DNA from: Inia geoffrensis
Lineage: Eukaryota > Chordata > Mammalia > Artiodactyla > Iniidae
Assembly: GCA_036417435.1 (NCBI GenBank)
Contig: CM070900.1
Coordinates: 123,334,315 to 123,398,314, forward strand
Reading direction: 5' to 3'
DNA length: 64,000 nt
A model generated the notes under the pieces. The model had not been told where the DNA came from. It ran no database searches and saw only the letters and a list, made by a program, of their open reading frames with translations. Shown piece by piece: positions 36,939-50,750 of the stretch. The number at the start of each line of letters is the position of its first letter. The first letter of the stretch is position 1. The position numbers and the translations under genes are program-made.

Positions 36939-39379
36939 CCTTCAGGACAATAATCCTAGAGATAAATTCTTAAAGATCCTAGAATTTTTGGCACATTTTT
37001 ACAAAAAAGGAAAAAAACTGGCTAAGAGACCTCGTGTTACTTGTGCATAAATCATCAGCCAACTGAGGACACGTCTGTGAGATAATCCACCGCACTTCCC
37101 CAAGGACAGTCCTTAGCCCCGTAAATGACAAGCTGTCTTTAATTCTTAAACCTCTCGCCCAGCCAGAGGACTAAATGCTATGAACTAGGGGGAAATAATC
37201 TGATGAAAAGGCCACTAAGAATGGGAAGAATTGAGTTTAGCACTGTATTCAATAAAGCTCCATTTAAATTTGAGAGGAAAGGAGTCGAAACAACAGAATA
37301 ACAGATCAGTGGCTTAAAGGGCAATCCTTTAAGTGATGGCATTTCAGCAACAGCTGGTTACCAGCCAAGGCCAGATGCCCCATCCCAGAAGAGGAAGCAT
37401 TTAATGAACCTGATATTGAAAGGCTGCAACCAGCACCTCAACAGCAGCTGCTGCTCGGGAACCCAATTAAAAGCCACCTTTAAAAGACAGCAAGGTAATT
37501 ATATTAGCACAGTACATCCAAAGGTTAGACTATGTCTCAGGCGTGACAATGATGGAAAAAGTTTTGAGAAGTACAGGTTACATTTCCAGGAGTTCAAATT
37601 CAGCTCAACCACAAATACTCAAACACTGCCTCTACATGTACCTGCAAATTATACAACTTAAGCCATTCATCAAAAAGTTTTCTTTGTGTATTCTGGCCTC
37701 ATTCTGATATGAACTCAATATACCATGGATCTATGTGTCAGACCTGGGGCTTTAGGGGTCCCCTTGGGGATCAAAAGCATCAGCAGACACCCCTGATGGT
37801 ACCCTGTGACCTCTGACCTGCCTCACTGCAGGAAACTAGGAGGGGAAGTTCCCAAGTACTGGGTCATTGTGAAGTGCAAGGAAGAATTAAAACAGTGATG
37901 ACCTTGTTTATGTCTTTAAATTCAACATCTATAATGGCAGTGAGCTTCCCTTCTTTTGCTCCTTGGATAGATTCACCTATTCCCACATATATTTCTCCAG
38001 GCAGATGCTCTCCCAGTGCCCGCCCCCATATTTGTGCCATTAGCCAGCATTTCAATCAAGTCTAAACCTGAACTCACTCATTACCTTCCCTCCCTCCCTC
38101 CCACCTCCTAATGCTCCTCCTTGTACCTGCTACCCTTGCAGCTATTCCTTCTCCACTTGTGTTTTCTCTGTCAAGTACATCTTTATCCAACAGTTGTCCC
38201 AGCTAGGAACCCCAAAGCCACCCTCAACTTCTCCCTCTTATCAGCCCCACATTGGGTGTCACCAATGCTCCCTCCGAAGACTCTCTCCTGGCTTTTATTA
38301 TCCCTCACCTAGATTACTGTAACAGCTTTATCACAGATGAAAATGACAGATAATGACAACTTGGAACTACTTTCCAACTGAGACTGCTTTAGCTTATAGC
38401 TGGTCTCCTTCGTTACATCGCAGCTGCTATTTACAGCCCAAAGTGGGAGGTTAGTGGCCTCTCTGGAAGTAGGACTGGATGACCTAGGGGAGGTCCCAGT
38501 GAGTTGTGAACACAAGAAGAAATGTGGAAGAGAAGTAGTGGTGGATGTGGGTAAGAAGGCAGAAGGCAGCAGAGACACATATGGTACTTCTCCCCACTTG
38601 AGCCTAAAATCTCAGAGAAGGTTGAGGACCTAGAAGGGTTGATGACAAAGCCAAAAGCCGAGGAACTTCCGTACCACTTTCCTTTTGGAGCAACAGAGGA
38701 TGTCATTTCACGCGATGTTCTCTTGCCCCACTCCCACCCTCATGACAACGTGGGGTGGTGACCCCATGGGTAATGACTGTATCAGGTAAATCAGTAAAAT
38801 TGTGTCACAGCGGTTAGGTAAAGGCAGGGCCTAAGTTTTGAGTTTAGCTATCCAGAGCCCCCCCTAGTATTCAAGTGGTGTGATGTCCTGAGGGTACCAT
38901 GGAGGACTGTAGAGGGAAGGGGGCCAGCAGACCTCACGGGGGGCGGGGGGCGCTATGCAGCCCCAGCAAGAGACAAGGTGTGGCCGTGTAAGCAAAATGG
39001 ACACCTGGACCCTGACTGACCTGAGAGAGCATGGACCACAGGTTACAAAAGCCATACACTTTAGCAACAGATGACCAAGGCAGAGCCAGAAAAACACCAG
39101 ATCTCAGTCAGCACCAGCAAGGACCGCCCCCAACCTCTGATAAACACACACATACAACCTCAAGGGCATGGGACCCCCCACTTACTGAGACACCATCTTC
39201 GTGAGGCACAGAAGAGAGAATGCATTACTTTTTACATGATTGGAGCAGACTGAATTCACTACTCTCAGCTAAATGCAGGTTCTCTTTTCTCCACTTACTA
39301 AGTGGGGAAGGGGTCTTAAGGAGAAAGTCTGGTCAACTTTAAGGAAAAAAATGTTTTTGAACATCTAAGTGCAGTGAGG

Positions 39380-40165
39380 GTAACTACAACCCTGTCTGCA
39401 GTCTTACCCAGCTCCCTCCAGCACAAACAAGGTGGCCAGAGTTCTCTTCCTAAAAGATAAATCTGAGCTTTTGTATCCGTTTCCAAACCCTCGCTGGTAT
39501 TCTCAAACACCCACACCAACTGGCCCCATTCTCCATTTTTGACCTCATTTCTGCCTCTTTCCTACAAAGTACACCACACTCCAGCCAATCAACCCATCAC
39601 TCCCACAAGAAGACAGACAAGCTGTTTCCTCAGCCTCATGCTACTGACAGAGCATGGTCTCCAGAGTCACCAAACCTGGGTGCGAATCCTGACTCCTCCA
39701 AGTGGTAACTCTGAGACCTTGGGCAGGTCATGCAACCTTTCTGAGACTGAGTTTCCCCTGGTCAATGAGAGGATAGAGAGGAAAGAGACCTTACAGGATT
39801 GATTAGCCGACATGCAGTGCCTGCACCCAGGAGGCACTTAACAAATATTAATTCCCTTCCCTCTCAGTGCATCTCTGTCTTGACTTTCTTCATCTCCAGT
39901 CCCTTCTCCACCTACACACTCTTATTGAACTTTCATGACTCATGTCACGAACCATCAATTCTGCTAAGAATCTTTCCCAGGCACCTTCTGGCAAAAAGGA
40001 GCCCCTCTCTCCTCTGGCAATAACCCCACGCACATTGTTCTCACATCACCTTAGAGTCGTCCATGCATGTGTCTCTCTTCCTTGCAGGACTTGTCCCTTT
40101 GAACCCTTGATCTTAGCACTGTGCTGGGCACACGCAAATCCCTCAGTAATGTTTGGTGAATAAAT
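39380..40165 (+). repeat. Probable L2-like LINE remnant
   Basis: Pyrimidine-rich plus strand ending 'cactgtgctgggcaca' and 'ggtgaataaatga', like the L2-like 3' end. A MIR lies within it. Confidence 0.5.
39645..39850 (+). repeat. MIR SINE remnant
   Basis: Contains 'ggtgcgaatcctgactcctc', 'gaccttgggcaggtcatgca' and 'aggcacttaacaaatatta' in MIR order. Confidence 0.8.
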
Positions 40166-40745
40166 GATCATCAGTAAAGAAACATGAGGTATAGTTAACC
40201 TAATAAATTTGCTTCAAACAGCCACACATGACAATTTCACGACTATATAATTACATCCAGGTAGACGTCCAGAGAAAAGATTCAGAAAGACCCCGAAAGC
40301 TACCAAATACATATTTTTATAAGACAGAAAACAGAACATTATGATGTTCTTTACAACCCCCTAGACAAGCAATAAGAACAGATACTGTAGGTTGGCAGAT
40401 TCACCAAAGGGTCTTACCTCTTACCTACAATCACCATAACATGCCAGAAAGACAACATAATGAACAGATCTATGAAATTCAAATGTTCAGGGTCTTATTG
40501 GTATCTATTGAAGCTTTATATGAATCTTCATTTTTCAACTGCCTGGTTTTTATTATAATGGGTTTGCTGCTGTTTATGCTATGTGTTTTTGCAGAAAGAA
40601 CAAATGTAACCCAATATAAGAACACAAGCTCACTTAAAACTCTGGTCTTCGGGCTTCTGCAAGTTAACAAGTCTATAGCTAAACAGTGGCAATTGCTGGA
40701 GGATGGTATTATAGGTCCACTTCCACATTCTACATTTCTGTATCG

Positions 40746-40886
40746 TTTGAATCATTTACAATAAAGACATAAAGCTATGTAGCCAACAAAAATATGCTCA
40801 TTCCATTTTCAAATTGTTTGAGTCATTTATAATAAACACATATAACTATATAATCAGCGATAAAGATGGTATCCATTTTCAAAACT
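40746..40886 (+). repeat. Imperfect tandem duplication of about 70 bp
   Basis: Two adjacent copies, 40746-40816 and 40817-40886. Each starts 'tttga[a/g]tcattta' and ends 'atccattttcaaa' or 'ttccattttcaaa', with many substitutions between them. Confidence 0.8.
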
Positions 40887-42381
40887 ATGTCTAGGTCTTT
40901 ATACTACTACTTAGTATACCCAGAAAAAGTAAATGATGTTGGTCAAATCAATGATGTTCAAAAGAAGATTAAAAACCACTGTGGGTTTTTTAAAGTATTT
41001 GGCAGAAAAATAATCTCTTTAAAAAAAAACTGCTGTGCCATATGTATTATTATTTTGATGGTACTTCAGGGTTTTAAATTATTACATATGTTGTTGACAT
41101 TTTTCAGTTTCAGATTAAGAGAACTAAAACCAACGCTCTCTGCAGCCTTTGAGGAAGAAAATCCTCCTCGAATCCTCTTCCCACACTTGGCTCCTGTCTG
41201 GGAGGGATGGGAGGCCCTACAGAACTTGCTATGGCCTCCTCTCCAGAGGCCACATTTCTGACCCTGCGAGTCAGACACTGGATGGGATTTAAAAAAAAAA
41301 GATGGATGCCTTCCAAATGTTCCCAAGCTTGGTGACTTACACACATGGGGCTAATGATCATGAGAACAGAGCAGCCTGGAGTGGCAGTGCCTCTGGGACC
41401 ACAGCATGGCTCTAAAGCCAGGAGGAGCTCTCAAAACCCACCCGGGCCTTGCGGTCTGGCCTTCCTAGTCCCCAGGAATGTGAATAACGCTACCGAGTGG
41501 CCCTCTGCAGCCCGGAGCATATTCCTCCTGCAGCAGCCCCATGTGTTGCTATGACCATCCACGTCAGTCAGAAGGGAGACTCCAAGTGTCCCTGGAAGTG
41601 CAGATGGATGAAAACCATGGACAGCAATTCTCCAGTCTAGGTGCATCTCCCAAGCAATAACAAACTCTGTGCTCATGTTAATCTTGCTATGATTCATTAC
41701 CTCCTGCTCTTTCTCCCTTCTCCCCTTTCTTCTTTCTGTAACTGCTTGTAGAGTGGAAATGAAATGCATTTTAAACATTTGATGCATTTGACGAAACTGA
41801 GCTTTATGTGCCCTTATACTAATTTTCACTCCTAGGGGTTTAACTTCACCCAAACCGATAACTATCTTTACCATTCACAGGAACTTCAATTAATGTTCCT
41901 AGTATGTGACTGGCCCTCTGTAAGAGAAAAGTATCCCACCCCTGAGCCCTAGAGGCAAAGACAGATCGTTCTAAATCTGATTTGCTGCCACTGACCTGGC
42001 AGTGTGTGAGAGAGAGATAAGAGAAGACAGACTGAAAATAACATTCAGGTGGGCATAAAAAAAGGGGAAAATACATTATGTTTTTTGATACCATCCCCTC
42101 CCCTCCTCCTCCTGGCATTCCTACTCTTTTGTATCTCCTGCCATTGAAATGTTACTTGCAAGGGACTTCTCTGCCCACTGAACCTGGTCACCATTGTGCC
42201 AGCTGATGGGGCACACACTGAAGAAGAAAAGCCTAAAGCATTATATCCTGGACCCAGCACCACTGGTCTCTGGAAGAGAAATCATTTCGCTCTCCTGCCT
42301 CAGGGACTGTTTTTATATAGTGGGATCATTTCTTGACCACAACTCTATCTCATGGGCACTTTTAGCTCCAAAGATGGACTC

Positions 42382-42594
42382 CGGGGCTTCCCTGGTGGCG
42401 CGGTGGTTGAGAGTCCGCCTGCCAATGCAGGGGACACGGGTTCGTGCCCCGGTCCAGGAAGATCCCACATGCCACGGAGCGCCTGGGCCCGTGAGCCATG
42501 GCCGCTGAGCCTGCGCGTCCAGAGCCTGTGCTCCGCAACGGGAGAGGCCACAACAGTGAGAGGCCCGCATATCGCAAAAAAAAAAAAAAAAAAA
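42382..42594 (+). mobile_element. CHR-type SINE, short subfamily
   Basis: Flanked by identical 'aaagatggactc' at 42370-42381 and 42595-42606, with full body and A tail. It forms an inverted pair with the next SINE, about 100 bp away. Confidence 0.96.
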
Positions 42595-42693
42595 AAAGAT
42601 GGACTCTGTGTAAATTAAAGGAGATCATGTTTTCCAACTACTTCATAGACTCCATCTTTTCATATCATGGTTACACACTGAAGCTCATTCTTT

Positions 42694-42996
42694 TTTTTTT
42701 TAATTCATTGGTTTATCTATTTATTTATTTGGTCCTCATTGCTGTGTGCAGGCTTTCTCTAGTTGTGGTGGTGCACGGGCTTCTCATTGCTGTGGCCTCT
42801 CCCGCTGTGGAGCACAGACTCTAGGCATGCAGGCTTCAGCAGTTGTGGCTCGCGGGCTCTAGAGCACAGGCTCAGTAGTTGTGGCACACGGGCTTAGTTG
42901 CTCCGTGGCATGTGGGATCCTCCCGGACCAGGGATCGAACCCGTGTCCCCTGCATTGGCAGGCAGATTCCCAACCACTGCGCCACCAAGGAAGTCC
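42694..42996 (-). mobile_element. CHR-type SINE, long form, perfect 16-bp duplication
   Basis: Flanked by identical 'ctgaagctcattcttt' at 42678-42693 and 42997-43012. The B box reads GGTTCGATCC on the minus strand. Two copies of the internal 'gttgtgg' unit. Confidence 0.95.
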
Positions 42997-45895
42997 CTGA
43001 AGCTCATTCTTTATTGTTAAAACATATGTCAAATCTCCCAACTACTTCCTCCTGCTACTTCAAATCCCCTCCTACTTCCTTCCTTTGTTCCTTCTTAAGA
43101 ACAAAGACTTAAGGTGCTGAAGGCTTTCCCCCTCCCCACTGGTTCACTTTCTTTTCAACTCTGATATTCAGGGGTCTTGCCATGGGCATATTCACTTCAG
43201 TACAAGCCGACTTCACAGATTCGTGTCGCACCGGAGCAAGCGGTGTGGTTCCACAGAAGGTGCCCGAGGCTAGTAGGAGGGACATCAGGATTCTGAGTGT
43301 GAACTCTGGCAAACTCCTCTCGTGCTGTTTGTTCTTGGGCGAAGTGAAGACAAGGCCACCTCTCCTACGAACCCCAGGGTGAAGATAAAATGCAATAACA
43401 CACATCAAAGTGTCTTGAAAAGCATGAAGTGTGTCTTGTCATTCCTGTGGTGGTAGAACTGCCAGATCTCACCAGGAAAGCAGTCACCTCGAGTCTGCCT
43501 CGGACACCTCACTTATTCCAGCTCTGCAAAACTGGGTAATTCAAGAGTTCCTCCTGCCTTTTCCCCACTGCTTTCCTCAGATAATAGTGCATGGGGAAAA
43601 AAAAGGATGTATTAAAATTATGAACCAGCACACTGGGTACCTGGTAATTAAGAAGAGATCATACTGTTTTTATTATGGTGGTTGTTGGTTGTTTTGTTCT
43701 TGTGGATTTTTGTGTGTGTGTGGTTGTTGGACAGTCATGATGAAAAGATTTCTAATTTTCCCAAAGGCTTAGAGAAGAGCTGTATTTTGAATTTTCAATG
43801 ACATGCAAGAATTTGCTAAATGATCTGTCCCAACAGAAGCCAACACACAGACTGTAAACTTGAAACTGTGAACAAAGCAGAGTATTAACATGCATAAAAT
43901 CCACACGATGCTACAATATCAGCATTTAAGAACTGCCTCAGAATGTATTCTTCTATTAAACATATTTAAATGGACAGGAATTGAACTTAGAATCCAGCTT
44001 AAGGAGTAAGAGTTTGACTGCCTCCTACTGTGGTTTTCTACCACGACAGGAAAAATACATTGTGTCTGGCTTCCAAATTTCAGAGAGAAGTGAGTCAAAT
44101 TAAACTGTGCCAAGGGGTCAGAAAGCCTGTCATTTTAAGAATGGCTAAAAGAACTTGATATATTTGGATGCACTTCAAATCTCTGAAAGATCATCATATA
44201 AAAATTGCAACAGAGAAACTTTCAGCAACCAAGGGATCTGAGCTCCCATAAATCACCAGTTATATTGAAATTTATGAAAAGGGAAGCATGATACATGGTG
44301 GCTTAAGTCATCATCCCTGACTCACAGGAAAAGGCAATGATTCCTCTTCATGTTTTGTTACATACTCACTTAAGCGCCTTTCTCTTGTATTACCACTCCA
44401 GACAGGGACAGATGTTATTGACGATAACATTTGATCTCTGTGACTGGCTTCACCCCATCCCCAGTCCTCCTGTTTGCTTACTATCTTTAAAGAGAGACAT
44501 CTAACTCATGTCTGCCTAGAGCCACCGACTGAGCACACTTGTGAATTCAGTCGCCAATGTCACAGCCTTCTCTTACAGCAAGGCAACTAAACTTTAGCAC
44601 CATTCCAGTGTCCATCTATCCTGGCCTCTCCTGAACTAGTCTGGAACTTCTAACTTCACATGAAACCTCCAAAACCTTTTTACTTCATGCCATCTTCATC
44701 ACTTTCTCATTTCAACCATGGGTTTTACTTATTTCCCATTTGCCAACCATGTCAAAATCCTTTAGTAGCTGTAACATACTCTAGAATTTTACCATTAAGG
44801 TATGCACTAGAGGAGGCACATAAATAACGGTTAGACTACCGTTCTGATTTTGCTGTTCAATATCTCAGTTTTTATTGCATGGCAATTTACCAAAGTGGGA
44901 GTAAAAGGAAATACAGGTCTAAATAAAGAAATAATTAGTGCCTTTTAAGAGGTAAAGTCTTTTATGACATTGTGCCTGGTTTATATTGATAATCATCAGT
45001 TACACTTATCAGATCAACTAAGAACCACTGTTGCACTGATGGTTTTTAATCAGAAGCATTGGGTTCGTAACAATACAAAACTGACAGAAAGAGTCCTTTG
45101 AAATCTTATTTCATTTTTTACATTTTAAGTGCTAACTACTCAGCAATAATTATTAGCGCTTTAATTCATTGAGCAAACCTCAAAGATGGAAGCCCTAATA
45201 ATAATGATAATCAAATAATAATGATCAAATGCATAGCTCATGAATCAAAAACTGGATAATATAAAAAGATTAATTTAATTAATTTCATTTATTTATTTAT
45301 TTAATAAAGAAGTTTTCTAAATCAATAAGGAAAAGCCAAATATCCTAATAGAAATGTGGGAAAAGAAACAGAATATTCATTTGCCCACAAACAAAACAAA
45401 AATTGACACAAATAGGTGAAACTATGAAAAAGAAATGCATATTAGTACATTAAGACTATCTTTTCAAACTGCAATTTTTTAAATAATAAAATCCAGAGTT
45501 AGGAAGTGTAATGTGCTGATTGAAATAAAAACGGTTACAAACTTTGTGTAGATGGTTGGCAATTTATATCACAGACTTTAAGCTATTCTCTGATACTAAT
45601 GAAATCATTAAAAATACATTCAAAGACTTATGTCTAAGAATGTTTATAGCATCACTAACAATAATAAGTGTCCAAAAATAGGGGACAAATTAAATTATGG
45701 GATATTTAAACTGGAACACTCTGAGCAATTAATAATCACACTCTGTAAGAATATTTTCAGGCCAGCCCCTGAACTATGCATAACAGGGAAAATTCCAAGG
45801 AACCCTGTGAAAAGTAACAGCTACAAGACTGAAAAGACTGATCAAAGATTTCAGCTACTACCCGCCACAGGAAGACAGAGTTTAGAAATTGAGTC

Positions 45896-45970
45896 TGCCA
45901 AGTAAGCTGCGTGCTAGAATAAAAATGAACATTCTTCAAAGGAAAACAACATAATCCAGAGTCTTTAAAA
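45896..45970 (+). repeat. Left copy of a dispersed 75-83-bp direct repeat
   Basis: Begins 'tgccaagtaagctgcgtgct' and ends 'atccagagtctttaaa'. A diverged second copy lies at 46578-46660. Confidence 0.85.
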
Positions 45971-46577
45971 TGTATTATCCAATATGTCCAATATATGCTA
46001 AAAGATTAGTAGTAAAAAAACAACAGGAAAACTAGGGCCATAATCCTGAGAAAATATGACACAGATGTTGAAATTAGCAGATAGAACTTCAAAGCAGTTA
46101 TTTAAAATGTAGACAAAGACAAAGGAAAAGAGAGTTATAATGAGAACACAGATGGGGAATCTCAGCAGAGAAGTGGAATTCTAAAAAAGGAGCAAATGGA
46201 AATTTTAGAAATGAAAAGCATAACAACTGAAATGAAAAAATTAAATGGATAAAAATAATTGCAGATTAGAGACTGCTGTTTCCAATGAAAGGGTAAACGT
46301 AGTAAACCTGCCACAAAGAAGACAGTTGATCTCCTTAAAAATGGTACCATATGAAGGCTCTGTGTTGATCTCTATTGCTGTCAGTTTGGACAGTTAGCAC
46401 AAGAGCTAGATCAGTCTTAGTAAGAATAAGCTTATTATGTTGGGCCCATGAGTAGCCTCCTTCTCTGCCACAATGGTCATTTTGTTCATATGCTCATTGT
46501 ATCAGCACTGGGGTGACCAGTGACACACATTAGCTGAAATAAAGTGGCCTGGTCAGTTTGTTGATTTGGTTGTTTAG

Positions 46578-46660
46578 TGCCAAGTAAACTGCCTGCTAGA
46601 ATAAGAAATGAACACTCTTCAGAGGAAAATAGAATAGAATAGAATCCAGAGTCTTTAAAT
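46578..46660 (+). repeat. Right copy of a dispersed 75-83-bp direct repeat
   Basis: Begins 'tgccaagtaaactgcctgct' and ends 'atccagagtctttaaa'. It is longer than the left copy because of an 'atagaatagaatagaatcc' expansion. Confidence 0.85.
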
Positions 46661-47324
46661 CTCTCTAGTGGATGCTGCAGAGATTGTCGCACTTGGGGCT
46701 CACTCCTATTTGTCCATCCACATGCTTCTACTCAGGTCTTGCTATCCCCAAACTTCTAATCCTTTTCCTTCCAGGTCTTTGATGCCAGCCAGAACATTCA
46801 CCACTTCCTGTAAGTTTGTATATGTTTGAGTCTCAGACCACTTCTCTTCCCACACAAAGTAGACGATCAGGGGCACAGTCTGATAGTCTACCCATTGGGA
46901 GAATTTCTCATCACAGTCTTTCAAGGCCATTTGGAGCTGGCCCATCCGCAACCCAAGCTTGGGCTTTTCTCTTTTCCTTCACTGAGTTGTACAGGATCCC
47001 CTATACAGCCACAGGCATTAGCTGAGAAAGGGGTGCTGGTGTAACAGTGGTGGATGCCGTGGAGGTAAAAAGTAAAAATTGTGTGTCAGAGTTGTCCCAC
47101 CACAGGCTGAAATGGTTGGACCTTTATACCACTGCCTCACTCAGTCACCGAATGTGGGCTGCTTCAGGAAGAGTGTAATCTGGGACAAGGCAGCTCTCTG
47201 CAGCTGCAGTAGACTCTGAAGGAGCTGACAGCTAGAGATTGTCTGCTGACCAACTCCCTGCAGCTGGGTAGCAACTCTTTCTTTGAAGGGGGATCTGGCT
47301 GATGCACCTCCATGCCTAGCAAAA

Positions 47325-47420
47325 TCTCAAATGTCCTTCAACAGGTGAATAATAATGTGGTACATTAGTACAATGGAAAACTATTCAGCAAGAAATAAAT
47401 AACTGCTGATACTCAAATAA
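47325..47420 (+). mobile_element. Old L1 3' fragment
   Basis: 'tccttcaacaggtgaataat', 'tacaatggaaaactattcag' and 'caagaaataaata' fit a diverged L1 ORF2 end. Short. Confidence 0.55.
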
Positions 47421-47999
47421 ACGTGTATGAATCTCCCCATAAGCTATTAATAATTATACAGAAAAAGCAACTTTTTGGTGAAGAACTCTGGCAGACACCA
47501 CCATAACCAAATGAATAAGCTAAAGAAAAATTATGAATTTATACCTATGGAAAGGGAGAGAGAGAGAGAGAGGAAGTAAATGGGGCAAAGTATTCATACC
47601 TAGTGAATCTGGGTAAAGGACATACAGGAGTTCTTTGTACTACTCCTGCAATTTTACTACAGTTTGAGATAATGACAAAATTTGAAGTTTTTTAAAAGTT
47701 AGGTTGCTAGAAGGCAAATTCACAGTCATGTCTCCACATATCTAAGGATCTACTGTAAAAGTTCAGTTACCCTGTAACATTTCCATTGACAGGGGAAAAG
47801 GTCAGTAAGTCAAAAAAGCAGGATTTAGAGCGATGGATGGAACGCAACTAACCACTTACTCTCAAAGAAGAATAAATATATGTGACATCTATTTATTTAT
47901 AATATGTGTGTTTGTAAATGGATAAAGAAATATATTGAAAACACGTACTAAATGAAGAAAACGTAAAAGCAAATCCCATCATCCAGTAATTCTACTTCC

Positions 48000-48200
48000 T
48001 AGAGAAACACTCAAAGAGCCACATACAAAGATGTTCACTGCAATACTGTTTTGAGAGCCAGAAAAAGACCACAATCTAAATATCTATCAATAAAAGGATA
48101 GCTAAATACACTATAGTAAACCATGAATAAGTAGTTTAAAAGAATGAGTTCTACATGTACCAACATTTATAGGAAAGGCAATAAAGGTAAGCTAGAGAAT
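48000..48200 (+). mobile_element. Old L1 3' fragment
   Basis: 'aaagatgttcactgcaatac' and 'ctaaatatctatcaataaaa' fit a diverged L1 3' end. Borders vague. Confidence 0.5.
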
Positions 48201-48310
48201 ATAGAATTAACATTTATGAAAAAGTATTAATGAAAAAAATGGAAGAAAAAAATGAAAATGTTAACAGTAGTTACCCCTTAGTAATTATTATCTTCTTATT
48301 TATACACTTT

Positions 48311-48513
48311 TTTTTTTTTTTTGCGGTAGCGGGCCTCTCACTGCTGTGGCCTCACCCATTGCGGAGCACAGGCTCTGGACGCGCAGGCTCAGCGGCCATG
48401 GCTCACAGGCCCAGCCACTCCGCGGCATGTGGGATCCTCCCGGACCGGGGCACGAACCCACGTCCCCTGCATTGGCAGGCGGACTCTCAACCACTGCGCC
48501 ACCAGGGAAGCCC
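48311..48513 (-). mobile_element. CHR-type SINE, short subfamily, perfect 16-bp duplication
   Basis: Flanked by identical 'cttatttatacacttt' at 48295-48310 and 48514-48529. Confidence 0.97.
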
Positions 48514-50069
48514 CTTATTTATACACTTTATGCATTTTTCAAATTAGCCATAATGAGCATATACATTTTAAAGACATAAATATAAATAGTCCTATGAATG
48601 GTAAAGATTTGAAAAATACTCAGGGTCAATTAGACATTTTCCTGCTTTAAAACAAAACAAATAATGCTAAAGCATCGCAACGTAAAAAAGAGGGCTATAT
48701 GGTATGCATTTACTTATAAGTAGAAAAATGTACAATGAATTGCTGGAAACATTTATGTAAATAAAATGACTTGGAGCACATCTGGTGGACATGCCTGGCT
48801 ATTAAATACCAAAGGAGCGGGATTAGGAAGGGAGCTCAAAATGTTTTCTGAATGTGAACTATTAATGATGGTTTTGCTGGGCCTCTTCCCCAAAAAAAGA
48901 CTTTTAATATTAAAAATACATTGTCACCTCATTTGTTGACAGCTGAAAGCTTATGGCTGTCAGACATTTAAAAGAAAACGACAATCTCAAATCTCCACAG
49001 TCAGAATGGCTAAGAATACCAAACTTCAGTCCTGGAAAAGAAAATTTGCACATGCACATGTTCATTAGCTACGACTTGATATTTTTGCTGCTTCTCCAAA
49101 AATCCTCAAAAAGCTAAACCTCTCCCAAATTCTCCAAAGCAGGGTGTCTTTAATTTAGTTTATGCCACACTCTAATTTCTCTTTGACGAAGACATAGCAA
49201 GGAATTCAGCCTGTGCCTTATGCATTTGATTCTCTTTTTCATTGTGAAAATACAAGCCAAATGCCACGGCTTTTGTCTACCACCTATTGTAAATTATTTA
49301 CCCCTTTTGGAAAAGTTTATTTTTTGCACATGAAAATAATCACATTAATCATATAAATACAGAAAATATAGAGAAGCAAAATTAGAGGGGGAAATTTATC
49401 CATAATCCCAACATCACCCAAAGACAATCATTGTTTAACTTTGATGTATTTCAATACATTCTATTTTCTAAAAGCCAGTTTAATATAGTTGAGCTCATGC
49501 TGCATATGCAATGTTACTCCAGTTTTTTTCAAGTTACATGATAACCTAAATATGTTTCCATGTTACTTAAAATGTGGTAAACATTTATAAAAGCCTGTAT
49601 AGCATTGCACAGAGAGGATATACTACAGTTTACTTAAATTTATTTGCTTATTTTTGAAACATTTAGAAGGTTTTCAATTATTCCTCATAACATTTTGGTA
49701 CATAAAATTTTTAATTTGAATATTGAGTTAGTCCGTTGATTGAGATGCTCAAGAGTGGACAAAAGATATGAATAGTTTGGGTTTTTTTTTTTTTTTTTTA
49801 AACTTGTTTTTAGATTTTCTTTAGGGATCTTTACTCCATGTTTGCCAAGGTTGACACAAGGCTGCATCTGACGGGCATGATAATCAGCTACTCAAACGAC
49901 AAACAACACTCACACCACAATCCCAGCAACTGAGTGGCCCCATTCGTGAAACTATAACTGGAAATTATAAGCAGGTACCCTCTGGGAGCTGACACTCTCA
50001 GGCGAGCTTCTTTAACCTGGGCAGCATATGATGTTCATGTCTTCATGTTCATGTCTGGGCATAAGAATA

Positions 50070-50290
50070 GCTAACATCTATTCAGTGCTTAACATACGCC
50101 AGGCACTGTACTAAGATTCCTTCTGTACTTTCTCATTTAATTCTCACCATGACTCCATGACTTATTCCCATTTTACAGATAGGGAAATAGGCTTAAAGAA
50201 GCATGACCGTCATCCCCAATCCACCAGGGCATGTGCTCTAAGTTGTAGGCCCAGGACAGTAATGGACTCACATTCAACCAAACACACTGC
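50070..50290 (+). repeat. MIR SINE remnant
   Basis: 'tcagtgcttaacatacgcca', 'ggcactgtactaag' and 'cccattttacagatagggaa' in MIR order. Confidence 0.82.
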
Positions 50291-50716
50291 TTCCTATTCT
50301 CTGTTGTGAAAGCTTAACACGTGGCAAAGCTAGCCAGGTCATATAAGTCTAAAACCCTGGACTCTGACACAAAGGTCTGCTCTGCTGAGCCCACTCACCA
50401 CAAAGGATGGACCACATGGGAAGGAGAAATAGATGGGCTGGAACCTGGATAGACAGTAGGTATGTCCAGAAAATAAATTTCCAAAAATCATCAAATCTAC
50501 ACAGTTTTACCCCTGAATTTTATAATGTTCCTATCTGCTACCCTAACCATTTCTATCCTCATTTCTAATCTTTATATCAACAGCCCAAGAGACAGCAGGT
50601 GCCATAAAAAAGGAAAGGAGGGAGGGAGGGAAAAAGAGAAAAAAGGAGGGAGGAAGATAATCCACTAAATATTTATCAACCACCTTATTTTAGAAAGTAT
50701 CATGCTGGTATGTTAT

Positions 50717-50750
50717 ACACACACATGCACACACACACACACACACACAC
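50717..50750 (+). repeat. (CA)n microsatellite, interrupted
   Basis: CA run with one 'atg' interruption. Confidence 0.95.

Noticed and set aside
38930..38960. G-rich patch as a CpG-island promoter
   Set aside because: Only about 20 bases are G-rich ('ggggggcggggggcgc'), with no wider CpG enrichment and no adjacent exon.
46742..46951. 69-codon minus-strand ORF (MRMGQLQMALKDCDEKFSQW...) that looks protein-like
   Set aside because: No family recognised, short, and without splice or start support. It might be a decayed retrocopy, but the evidence is too thin to list.
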